In this document: piece after piece, positions 54,943 through 64,000 of the stretch
How the letters are laid out: every line of letters starts with the position of its first letter
Numbering within the stretch: the stretch's first letter is position 1
Made by a program: the position numbers and the translations under genes
Assembly (NCBI GenBank): GCA_950295325.1
Contig: OX485808.1
Coordinates: 39,824,527 to 39,888,526, forward strand
DNA length: 64,000 nucleotides
DNA from: Polytrichum commune
Lineage: Eukaryota > Streptophyta > Polytrichopsida > Polytrichales > Polytrichaceae
Direction: 5' to 3'
The notes under the pieces: model-generated
Databases searched by the model: none
Told to the model about the DNA's origin: nothing
The model's input: only the letters and a program-made list of their open reading frames with translations

Positions 54943-55119
54943 GAAACCTCAAATAAAATGGACAAAATGTAAGGATACAAAAGAATCAATTGATGGAGAA
55001 GGCAAGACATAATGATCATTTGGGACAACGCGACCCAACACATGTGGAACACATCTACTATGAGATCTCCCAATATTGTGCATCAGTCCAAAAATGCCAC
55101 ACAACATAGTTTGGGAGCG
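54943..55119. other. 5' flank of the DUF7869 pseudogene
   Basis: A short spacer before the palindrome array, without a TATA box that I can place with confidence. Confidence 0.3.
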
Positions 55120-55894
55120 GGTTTGGGTCGACCAACTCAAACCTTGTACCATGATGCGTCCAGGTCCATTTACAATTCGTTCACGGAATGGGGTTTGGGT
55201 TTGGGTCAACCGACCCAAACTTTATAGGGTTAACCCACCCACAATGGAGTACGGGTTTGAGTCGGTCGACCCAAACCTTGTCAAGGTCATATTAAAACCT
55301 CTCACAGTTGGGCAAGGGGTTTGAGTCGACCGACCCGAACTTGATCAGCGTAAATCCACCCACAGGGGGTAGTGGTTTGGGTCGGTCGACCTAAACCTTA
55401 AAACATGATGCGTTTAGGCTAGTACTGAGTCCGTCTAACCCTTCTGAGCATATGAATTAAGGGCTATTAACAATTCGTTCGCGATGTGGAAAAAAGTTTG
55501 GGTCGACCGACCCAAACCTTCTCAAAGTCATATAAAAACCTTCCAATGTGGGTAGGGGTTTGGGTCGACCGACCCAAACCTCCTCAGGATCATACCCTAT
55601 CCTTGAACATTGGGGTGTGGGTTTGGGTCGACCGACCCAAACCTCATCAGGGTCATACCCTGTCCTCCAACAATGAGGTGGGGGTTTGGGTCGACCGACC
55701 CAAACCTCCTCAGGGTCATACCCTATCCTCGAACAATGGGGTGTGGGTTTGGGTCGACCGACCCAAACCTCCTCAGGGTCATACCGTACCCTCGAACAAT
55801 GGGGTGTGGGTTTGGGTCGACCGACCCAAACCTCCTCATCGTCGTACTCAATTCGCCCACAATTGGGTGTGGGCGAGGGTCGACGGACCCTAAA
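55120..55894. repeat. Array of 12 palindromic 24-mers, 63-bp period in its last half
   Basis: The unit is an 11-bp arm GGTTTGGGTCG, a two-base centre AC, and the exact complement of the arm. Copies begin at 55120, 55198, 55254, 55318, 55374, 55495, 55557, 55620, 55683, 55746, 55809 and (degenerate) 55871. The copies at 55557-55809 are exactly 63 bp apart and perfect. Their spacers are also alike (CCTCAGGGTCATACCCT, then CGAACAATGGGGTGTG). The copies at 55254 and 55374 have GT in the centre, so they lie in the opposite orientation. Open frames across the array follow from the period of 63 = 3 x 21. The array lies between the divergent DUF7869 pseudogene and the phosphatase gene. Confidence 0.92.
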
Positions 55895-57232
55895 TCACCG
55901 CAAAATCCGGCGTTTAATGCGGCGGAAATCGCAAGGTGGGTTGGCTTTTTGCTCATTGCAAAGTTCACAGTGGGGTTGCATGCTGTGGATAGCTGCTCAT
56001 GAACGGCAGCATGCACAAACCTTGAAGTACAGCTCCGACTGAGAGCTCTCCCTACGAATTCAGGAGTGTGAGAACAGCAAAAAAGACCGACTTTTGAGGG
56101 GTGCGCCCCTTTATACTCTCCACCTCCGCTTCCCCGACTTCCTCATTGGATGCCTTCACCGCCTAGTTTCCCGCCTACTTCTCTAGGTTATTTCAAACCT
56201 CCTGACAAAATCCCCCAGTTTTTGTTAATTAAAGAAAATGCGCATCTAACCTCAGCCGTCATCTGGGTTATCCCAGCCGTCATCTGGATACCCCAGCCGT
56301 CATCTGAGTTAGCGTCTGACTGTATTGACAGTGCGTATTGAAAGTAATGTGGATATTTAATCCGTTTTTCATTGTTTTGTGTGGTTATGACATGCACCAT
56401 GCACATATGTGAGGAAGGGTGGCGGCCACATTAATTTTTTTAAATGTCATGAGGAGAGAATGTTTGTGATAAGTGATTTAGAACAAAAACTTCTACAATG
56501 TCACCCTAATGCATCATATACATATTAAATGATGATATTGATCTACTTTAACTCAAACATTACGGTATGGCATTAACCAATATGTAGACAAAAGAAGTCT
56601 AAACATTGTGTAACGCCTTATGGTAAGAGTCACTAAATACAATAGTTAAAGTGGTTATGAAGATCCTCGCAAGGGGAATTATTAATTTTGAAATCAAATT
56701 ATGTCATGAAAAAGTTCATTTATTGTTCCAAATCTGAATTTGCAACAATGCAAGTGACAAGAGCTTTTATATATAATATGTTGTCATCCCTAAACCCTAA
56801 ACCCTACAATATTGTCCTCTTCTCTCGCATGCAAGTGTGGCAATGACGAATGTATGTGGACGTCGATAAGGGGATACTAACTACCAATGTCGTTTTTTAG
56901 TTCAATATTTCCATGCTAATTGAATCCATCCTCAAGTTCACTTCAAGCTTACTAATGTGTGTGAACAAAACATCCAAAGTTGAACCCTAAACCCTTATAA
57001 CATCCACAACATGAAATACGTATTGACTAAACCCTACACCAATTAGTATATCATGTTTAGACGTTCCAAATAACATATTCACATGATCAAGATTGTGTTC
57101 ACTATAACCTTCCTATTAGACTCTTCTTAATATACAAACAACATTTGTTATATCTTTCTCGGCAGCAGGGACGGTGGAGGCTTCCACATCGTCGAGACAT
57201 TACCAGGGCGAGGTAATACACTGAGCCCTCCC
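55895..57232. other. Intergenic, no gene seen
   Basis: A triplicated ~21-bp word (CCAGCCGTCATCTG...) lies at 56249-56305. Telomere-like CCCTAAACCCTAAACCCT is at 56788-56805. No supported gene. Confidence 0.4.
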
Positions 57233-57256
57233 AGTTTGGGTCGACCGACCCAAACT
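57233..57256. repeat. Solitary copy of the palindromic 24-mer
   Basis: Same arm-AC-arm sequence as the array 1.3 kb upstream, with A and T replacing the outermost G and C as in the copy at 55495. It is the only full copy seen outside the array and lies about 480 bp before the first supported exon of the phosphatase gene. Confidence 0.85.
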
Positions 57257-57709
57257 TCTTGGGTCATTGTCTTGTTTGCCTGGTCGTGTCCCCCTTGCTA
57301 GGAGGAAATGCATCCCCCCCCCTCCCCCTCTCATGCTCAACACTTGCCCCCCCTCCCCCCCCCAACGTGCCCCCCGCGATCCTTTTCGTCTCACCTGCAC
57401 TCGACTACGCTCGACCTTGGCGCGCGCAACCAATTTTGTAGATGTAGAATTAGGATAGTGTGAATGCCCTCGTTCACGGCGCCCCCCCCCCCCCCCCATC
57501 AAATTGTACATAGAGATTTGTAAAAATAAAATTATTATTTTTGGCGCCCATATGTTAGCATCCATGTCCCAATGTGTGTTGTTCCCCTTGTATGTTTTTG
57601 TTGCCACCAATGGTCCAATTCTTCTTATGTTTGCACAAAATTTCCGTTCTGCTTGAATTAAACATAGCATAACATAGTCCTCGCCGCCTTCTCTCGCTCG
57701 TCGCCGCAG
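57257..57709. other. C-tract-rich upstream region of the phosphatase gene
   Basis: Contains several long C tracts (57312-57330, 57346-57363 and 57483-57498) and a CT-rich run ending in GCCGCAG at 57703-57709. That run is a good splice acceptor for the exon that follows. The upstream exon with the start codon is not identified. Confidence 0.35.
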
Positions 57710-58522
57710 GGTTCAGAGCATAGCGTCGCGGCTCCCCACCGGTCCTCCCCGAGGAGCGTGGAGGACAGCGTGGTGGTCCCCCCGATTTTGCCCTCGCCAC
57801 CTTCGCCTCCCAAGACCCGGTTCCTCGTGCTAGACCTCAACGGGGTCCTTGTCCAGTGCGTGCATTGTCCGAGGGTCCCAACGGTCCCTTTCTGCAAGCC
57901 CGAGGACGCCAACTACGATGGTCCCCCCGCGTACATCAAAAGCAAGCTAGTGTACCTCCGCCCGTGGCTTCGGCGCTTCCTGCAGGTCGCCCTATCCAAA
58001 TGGTGGGTGATCGTTTGGAGCTCCATGAAGTCCGAGAACACCCAGGCCGTCGTGGAGTTCATCTTCAAGGGACTCCAACCCCCGTGCTTGGTCCTAGGAC
58101 AGGATTCTTGTAAAACATTATACACCCCCAAGGGCAGGGTTGTGAAGAAGCCCAACAACCCCGCCGTAAACCAATTTCTTAATGTCTTGAAGCCAGTCGT
58201 ATGGGACCAGTGTCCAACCATGGTCGGCTGTCCCTACGACGTTCGCCCCACCCGTGACAACACGTTGATGGTGGACGACAGCGCTTCCAAAAACATTTTG
58301 AACCCGACCTCGAACTTCATAGTTTGCCCCACGTGGACGGTCGAGAAGGTCCGAGACCGCTTTTTGTTAGACCTACTTAAGTACATTCAAACGCTCGTGG
58401 GGAGAGGACTACCCGTGCCCCGGTTCCTTAGTTGTAATCTGATAGGGGAAAGATGCATGGATCCGAAGAACTATATGTACAAAGAGTTGTACGCTCACGC
58501 GAAATATAATAAACTCATTTGA
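57710..58522 (+). CDS. HAD-superfamily FCP1/NIF-like phosphatase domain, 5' end not found
   Basis: The frame is open from an acceptor (GCCGCAG) at 57709. No ATG lies before the domain, so an upstream exon is needed. The HAD motifs are FLVLDLNGVLV (motif I, nucleophile Asp at about residue 42), VIVWSSM (motif II Ser) and MVDDSASKN (motif IV Asp-Asp). The family normally has Asp-x-Asp in motif I; here the second acidic residue is Asn, so classical phosphatase chemistry may be weak or altered. The frame ends YMYKELYAHAKYNKLI, then TGA. A following exon-like block has no proper donor before this stop, so either this is the true end or the gene is interrupted here. FCP1/NIF-type enzymes usually act on phospho-Ser in nuclear proteins. 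GC-rich compared with its flanks. Confidence 0.65.
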   Translation, partial: GSEHSVAAPHRSSPRSVEDSVVVPPILPSPPSPPKTRFLVLDLNGVLVQCVHCPRVPTVPFCKPEDANYDGPPAYIKSKLVYLRPWLRRFLQVALSKWWVIVWSSMKSENTQAVVEFIFKGLQPPCLVLGQDSCKTLYTPKGRVVKKPNNPAVNQFLNVLKPVVWDQCPTMVGCPYDVRPTRDNTLMVDDSASKNILNPTSNFIVCPTWTVEKVRDRFLLDLLKYIQTLVGRGLPVPRFLSCNLIGERCMDPKNYMYKELYAHAKYNKLI

Positions 58523-58631
58523 GATACTACATGGTGTGCCATTGTGTGTGATATATTATGCCTCAATTGTATATCGATTTTCACATGCTCCCCCTCCCCT
58601 TGGGTTTTGTTTGTTTTAATTTTGCCATCAG

Positions 58632-59438
58632 CGTTTGGAGCCCTCGATTGAGATCGTCAACGAATCAAACTTGGGGAGCTTCTTCTACGAGACCGTCTAC
58701 GATGCCGCATCCACCATCGACTACTCCAAGGAGCCTATTGACGCCGGCGTCGTCGATAGCCCCCCACCCAAGCAAATCTTCCGGCCATCTCCTTCCCCGT
58801 CACCGCTCAAGGGCATAAATCGCAAATGCGTCCGGACGTCCCCCTCTCGGCCCGGCGGCAGTAGTACACCTCAACGGCGGTTGCGGATGGACGCTCGGCC
58901 TACGAAGAGTGGCACCCTTCCTATTCCTTTGCGGGACGCATTGCCCCTCCTCGCCAACTCCGACGGGAACGCCCCCGGTGACAAGGTGAACCCCCCCCCC
59001 CCCCCCAATACATGGTTAACCGCGCATTACAATCATCCGGCACTTAAAAAATGAACGTGTGACACGTTTGGGTCTTCCTCCCTAAACTAACACGTGTGTT
59101 CTTGCATTCACGCGTTGCAGGTTGCTCCCACCCGTAAACCTATGCGGGCTACTACGTCCGTCGAGTTGGAGCGTTTCTACTCCATGACCAGAAATGCAAG
59201 ACAGTCCACTTCATCGTATTCGAATTCTTCGTCGTATAATTCGGGCGGCCGACGGAATCCAAAGTTAGTTATTGATGGCGGTCACCCCAAGAATGGCTAT
59301 AGTCGCGGGGCGGAGATTTTCAGGAATGTTGAAGCAATGCGAGCAAAAGAAGCCACAGCAAAAGAAAAAAAGGCAAAAGAAAAAAAGGCAAAAGAAAAAA
59401 TTGCAAAAGAGAAAGAGGCAGTCTCCGAGGCTAGATAG
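58632..59438 (+). CDS. Two spliced exons, Pro/Ser-rich protein with Lys-Glu-Ala repeat tail
   Basis: Exon 58632-58985 follows a CAG acceptor and reads RLEPSIEIVNESNLGSFFYE, then a Pro/Ser-rich part. It joins in phase 0 to 59121-59438 (VAPTRKPMRATTSVELERFY and on), ending in AKEKK repeats coded by a 15-bp repeating unit and a stop at 59438. The intron (58986-59120) contains a C tract right after its donor. I recognise no domain. It lies 110 bp after the stop of the HAD frame and was probably its C-terminal part, but no intact donor joins the two. The pair may be one broken gene, or this may be a separate gene without a visible start codon. Confidence 0.4.
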
Positions 59439-59559
59439 GCCATAGTAGGCGTAGGGTTTTGAGGGCATAGGCAACATCATTTTGGGTCGCACTATCCAAT
59501 GGATGTGTGGTGTTAGCATGCTATGCATTTTACATGCCATAATTTGTATGTTTTTTTTG

Positions 59560-59835
59560 CAATAATATAAGTGTCACATGATTTCCCCTTCAATATGGTC
59601 TAAGGTTTGGATTGCCCTACCTAAACCATCACAAATATGAGTTTGGAATATTTTGTATGTTATATTATATTGGTTCACATATTTTCCCTTCAATATGATC
59701 TATGGTTTGGATTGCCCTACCTAAACCATATTCATACAAGTTTTTGTGCGATAATATGAATGTTTTAAGATTTCCCCTTCAACTTGGCCTAAGGTTTGGA
59801 TTGCCCACCCTAAACAATCCCAAATATGAGTTATT
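59560..59835. repeat. Three copies of a ~90-100 bp repeat
   Basis: The words TTTCCCCTTCAA-(T/C)-(A/T)TGG, TAAGGTTTGGATTGCCC and CTAAACCATC/CAAATATGAG recur in order at about 59582, 59683 and 59771. The repeats lie just 3' of the phosphatase locus and have no coding capacity. Confidence 0.65.
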
Positions 59836-62800
59836 AATGGGGTTCTTGTTCTAAACACCCGCTTCAAAGTGTTCGCATCTTACAACTTTCTCCAATATGT
59901 GTTCCATTTATCCTTGTTCTTATTTCTGTGAATGTCTCAAAATGCCCAAAAAGTCTCAATTTAACGAATATAGTGTTCACATGCTAATTTCTCTATATTT
60001 CACACTATTTTAAATAATTGGCACCACATTAACAAAATGCATAAATTGTTCTTTTACTATGGTTGTTATGTGGATATATAAACAAGTTAAAGTAACTTAT
60101 GTGATTTGGTTTTGACCTAAGGCAATTTGCGTGGGTAAAGAGGAAAGATATTCACGAAGGCAACCTAATTGTACATGTCAGTGTAGGTCAACCTAATTTA
60201 ATTGGTGAAATTGAAGTCCGATTGCAGCTAATCAAAATTGGTTGCCATGAAAGCAAATAAAATGGGGAATCAAACATCACAATTTCATACCATCCTATAT
60301 CATACCCGTTCTCCGTTGTCAAAATTATACCATCTGGACATGTGGGGGTTATAGGACCTTGCCCCCAAGGTAGCAACGCGTGTATAATAAGCAAGGGTCA
60401 TTGGCAAAATAAGGCTTTGACAATTTATAATAAGTTCATGATAAAGCATGAAATTTCTATAATAAGATTATTAATTACAAATAAGGTATAATACAACATA
60501 CTAAGATGTAATAAAGAATATTTCTATTTTATAAGATATGTGCAAACCTTTATTATATTCTATGCCCCATGCATAATGAAATTCCTTAATTCTTTGTTAT
60601 TATCATTGATCACTTGCCCAAGGTAAATACAGAGACAACTATGTCAAATAAGATACCATTATATGAACATCTTTCTGAGCTCTTTACAACAATGCTAAAT
60701 TCATTGAGAGGATAATATTAGGTGTTAGGGTTGGGCATCACCCAACAACTCACCCTAATCCATATCCTTGTGCAAGTGTGCCAAGCCTTAGTTGTATGCA
60801 AATAGTGGAATGAATACCACCCATACATATATAACTCATCAAAGGCCATTTAATGTGGACCACTTGAACCTTTGTTGTGTGGCCAAATAGGGCAACAATG
60901 TGTTTATTTATAAGTAAACAGGGTGACACCTTTAATTAAGCAAGTTGGGTCAAGTTAAGTGTCGGTTTTCAATGGGAAGCAATGAATAGTACCAAGACTC
61001 ACAATTGTTCACTTTGTAAGAACCTCCCAAATAAAAAGGGCATAATTCCCGTCAAATTCCCAAGCTCCATGGTGCATCAGCCTACAATTGATTAAACCAG
61101 ATTAACCTCATCTACCTTATGACAAATAGTTGCCAAAGTTTCATGCTTGTATAGTATCATAAATAACCATAAAATAAAATTTGGTAGGGGGAATAGTAGA
61201 GACCTCAAAGAATTGGATCATTTCATTGGTCCCTAGGCAACTTCGTATGTGCATTGATGCACTCATCCTCAATTTAGATTGGACTAGCTCTCAAATCGGA
61301 GTAATCTTATGTGGGTCTTGAGTGGCTCGATTCCCATGTTCTCCAACTCCTTCAAACCATACTTACGCAACGAAACTTGTCTTGCATTAGCAAATATAAG
61401 ATGCAGCATCAACAAAACTTGGATTGGAAGTCCGACCTCTCTTGATTTGGTTATGATTATGGAAAGTGCATGTAAATGAAATTACACGTAGATTCCTCCA
61501 ATCATGTTAACAACTGAATCTAGAATGATTGATAAATTTTAGAGGATCCACTTTCAGATCTAACTTAACCACACACCAGTCAAATATAAATGTTTGATTA
61601 AATATGAATAACCAAGTAAGACCCGCTTACCTCAATGGATTTCATAGCGAGGACGTTGTGCTATAACGACGGTGCTATCACCAAACTCAGCACTTTTATA
61701 ACACACAAGCTCTAACATCGACACACATGCAGATTTTTAAAGAATTGATTTCAGACATCAATGGAGCACCACTCTATATATATATAGTATTTCGGACACA
61801 AAAGTCATACTAATTCCCATTATTTAAAGCTCAACTATGTAGCACCACGTCAACTTGCAGAACATAAGTCTGAAGGCCACAAATTCAATGGGACGAAGTA
61901 ACTAAAATATAACTGGACTCAAGTGAGAATGTCTATTGACTTAGTTACAGAAGGTTGCATTGACTATCCTCTTGGGCTTGGTGTGCCACTGGAGTTGGTT
62001 TTGCCTTAGAAATTAAGCCTGAAACCTCATCACGTGCTTTGCATATTCAATGAATTTGTGGTTGACAACCGGCAAGAGGGGAGTGAGAATTTTCTCGCTA
62101 AATTAACATATTCCACAATACTATACGCCACAGCAATGATCTATAAGAGGTTGAAATTTGAAATACAATTCTACAGTCACTACAAGCATATGAGTTCTAG
62201 GCAATCGACCTACATCACTGGAAACTTGTCCTATGTTACTAGAAATTTTGAAAATCTAGTATGATGGTAAATTTGCATTGTTCTTTCAGTGATGTGGGAC
62301 AATTGCTTAGGACTCGTATGCTAGTAGTGAGTGTGTTTTTGCATGGGTAAACGTAAGTGAATTGTTTTCATTGCATGGATGTGTAGATAGTTGGTGATTG
62401 TTTGCACAAGTGCCATAAAAATCTCTTCTTAAATTGTGTTCAGATAAACTGTAGTAATCGTGTGTTGTTGTTGTTGTGATGGAAGCCCTAATTGTGTGAG
62501 TTGTTGCTCTCAACAATACAACATGCACATGGCTCGGGAAGCCTACCTGAATTTGTGCATGGATGATGGCCATTTTCTGGTTGTGGGATGCTCATGTGTT
62601 TAGCCCTTTCGATCATAACACCAACTAATGTTAGACATGTCCTTAAAAAAAGCATATATCATATCTTTGTTTTAAGCCATAATAGAATGCAAGCATAGTA
62701 AAGTGGACCAGGAAAGTGCACTGGTATACTAAAACCATAATTTCTTTGATCAAACACATAAAAGAAATAACAAAATATAGTTAAATTTGGAGTTTATTTT

Positions 62801-63180
62801 ATTTTTTTCATGTCGCCCTCTTTGTTGTGTTAGGTCCCATTACCTATGACATGCAAAGTGAGTCTTTGGGAAACAATCACCTAGGTATATTCATTGCCAG
62901 TTTGTGAGGCCTAAACCCCCACCCTTATGCGTCATAATCCAGGTGGGGGAGTAGAACTCACATGTCTTCTCTAATTTATCACTGATCCTTAGAATGGCCT
63001 TCTCCCAATGTCACCCCATAGGGACAATTTAATCCTTACTCCTTTATTCAATCCCAATACATTACAAGCATTAAAAAATGCTTTTACACTCAAATCCAAA
63101 TCACAATCCCCTAACCTAACCCGCCCCTAATTCTCCCCTAATCTGGTCTGCCTTAAGTCCGAATTGTTCAGCCTAACTGA
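59836..63180. other. AT-rich intergenic DNA, no gene seen
   Basis: Only short chance frames are open. The word AAGGCAACCTAATTG at 60158 recurs at 24250, so minor dispersed repeats are present. I see no RNA gene, clear TIR pair or domain. Confidence 0.4.
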
Positions 63181-64000
63181 TTTCCACCATTGCTGGCCCC
63201 CGGGTACGCCCACGGCTACAGGGTTCAACCCTTAACCCCCCAACTGCCGCGGCCAGCACCGTTCATCTTCCTGCTACCAGTGGCAGTTGCCCGTCTGGGC
63301 TGGTCCCAGCAGCCACCTTACCGAACTCGGCAGTCCTCAGTATTCTCAAATGCGGCATTTCCTCCGCAGTCCACCCTGCCTACTCCCTTCAACCCACATT
63401 TGCTTGCACCTGCACCTCCATCCCATCCTGCTGTCGCCCCGCTATGCTCGCCCTTCTCTGAGATGGGAATCCCCCTATTGTCAATCAATAATTCACTGAG
63501 GGCGTTCTTGAATCTGTGTTCACCTCCCGAATGGATGAGAGTCCTGCATTCAGTCAAATTCTAACTTGTCCCCGTGTAAATCATTGATTCCTCGGTTTTG
63601 CTCTCCGCCCCTGAGGCAGGAATTAATCCCCTCATTGAAGGTTTGGCCTTCCTTTTAACTAAATCTTGACTCCCCTCTCACTCTGTGCAATTTCAGCTTC
63701 GTTGGCTGCCGTGCCCTTGTGACCACTCGACACCTTCCATTTTCCAGCTCAGTCTCTCCACAGGCTCCTCGATACAGATGCGTACAATGTTGAGCAATCA
63801 GACCCCTTGTCCCGCCATCTGAATGCAACCAGCAGCCTAGTGCCGCTCCCTTCGGCAGCCAGGCGCCGCCCCTGACCTTCCTCCTCCAGTGCAGGGCAAA
63901 GAGAGAGAACCAGCGGAGGAAATTTTTAGAGACAGGGAACCCCTGCTGCCTGTCCGCGATTCCCGAGCCTCACCCATTCGGAGGTAATGGCCCATGCCCA
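63181..64000 (+). other. GC- and CT-rich segment at the right edge
   Basis: Composition rises in C and G with CCTCC/CTTCC words, as near plant gene starts. One plus-strand frame (63190-63564) is open without an ATG and is Pro/Leu/Ser-rich with no recognised motif. It may be the 5' region of a gene that continues beyond the window. Confidence 0.25.

Noticed and set aside
55120-55894. CRISPR-like array
   Set aside because: Regular repeats, but the spacers are alike rather than unique, the genome is a plant nuclear one and no cas gene is present.
55486-56042. Open frames of 97-135 codons on both strands across the palindrome array, coding a 21-residue repeat
   Set aside because: They arise because the period of 63 bp is a multiple of three and the unit lacks stops in several frames. 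No start context, domain or splice site supports a protein.
56788-56805. Telomere repeat
   Set aside because: Only two and a half CCCTAAA units; likewise at 41234. Such short telo-box-like strings are common inside plant genomes.
59265-59540. Minus-strand frame rich in Phe, Leu and Cys opposite the phosphatase tail
   Set aside because: Antisense of the AKEKK repeat; low complexity only.

Overview
The window is nuclear DNA of a land plant. It holds multi-exon genes with GT-AG introns, a plant-type KDM5 (JARID1-like) JmjC histone demethylase, two plant NUDT-type Nudix hydrolases, a plant subtilase with a signal peptide, short TTTAGGG-type telomere-like strings, and many small inverted-repeat transposons. 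A pseudogene of the DUF7869 type, which I know mainly from bryophytes, lycophytes and ferns, makes a non-seed plant likely. The species cannot be fixed from the sequence alone.

Layout. 1-4.2 kb is mostly unassigned, with one doubtful small locus at 1.9-2.7 kb. 4.2-11.3 kb (minus) is a ten-exon JmjN/JmjC/C5HC2 demethylase with a 244-bp tandem repeat in one intron; its possible leader lies at 12.1 kb. 11.3-16.5 kb is repeat-rich, with two copies of an interspersed family and a small TIR element with C-tract ends. 16.5-38.9 kb is one large structure: two ~4.1-kb inverted arms (16.5-20.6 and 34.8-38.9 kb) around a ~14-kb spacer. The spacer carries two directly repeated five-exon Nudix genes (21.7-23.5 and 29.9-31.9 kb). 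Each arm carries a broken RING-finger gene, and a third fragment lies just inside the right arm. 38.9-45.7 kb has no confident gene but two well-bounded MITEs (a hAT-like one with an 8-bp target duplication and a Tourist-like one with a TAA duplication) and some orphan exon-like blocks.

45.8-48.5 kb (minus) is a two-exon subtilisin-like protease, distinctly GC-rich. 52.1-54.9 kb (minus) is a DUF7869 protein whose conserved core is cleanly missing and whose C-terminal half has stop codons. Between it and a divergent HAD/FCP1-like phosphatase gene (57.7-59.4 kb) lies an array of 24-bp near-perfect palindromes, the later ones at an exact 63-bp period. A lone copy of the palindrome stands just 5' of the phosphatase. 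59.6-63.2 kb is AT-rich with three copies of a ~90-100 bp repeat, and 63.2-64 kb is a GC-rich segment running off the edge.

The genes do not form one pathway. The demethylase acts on chromatin, the Nudix pair on nucleoside-diphosphate-linked metabolites, and the subtilase in the secretory pathway or cell wall. The most unusual parts are the inverted duplication around the Nudix pair and the palindrome array between the transposase-like pseudogene and the phosphatase.
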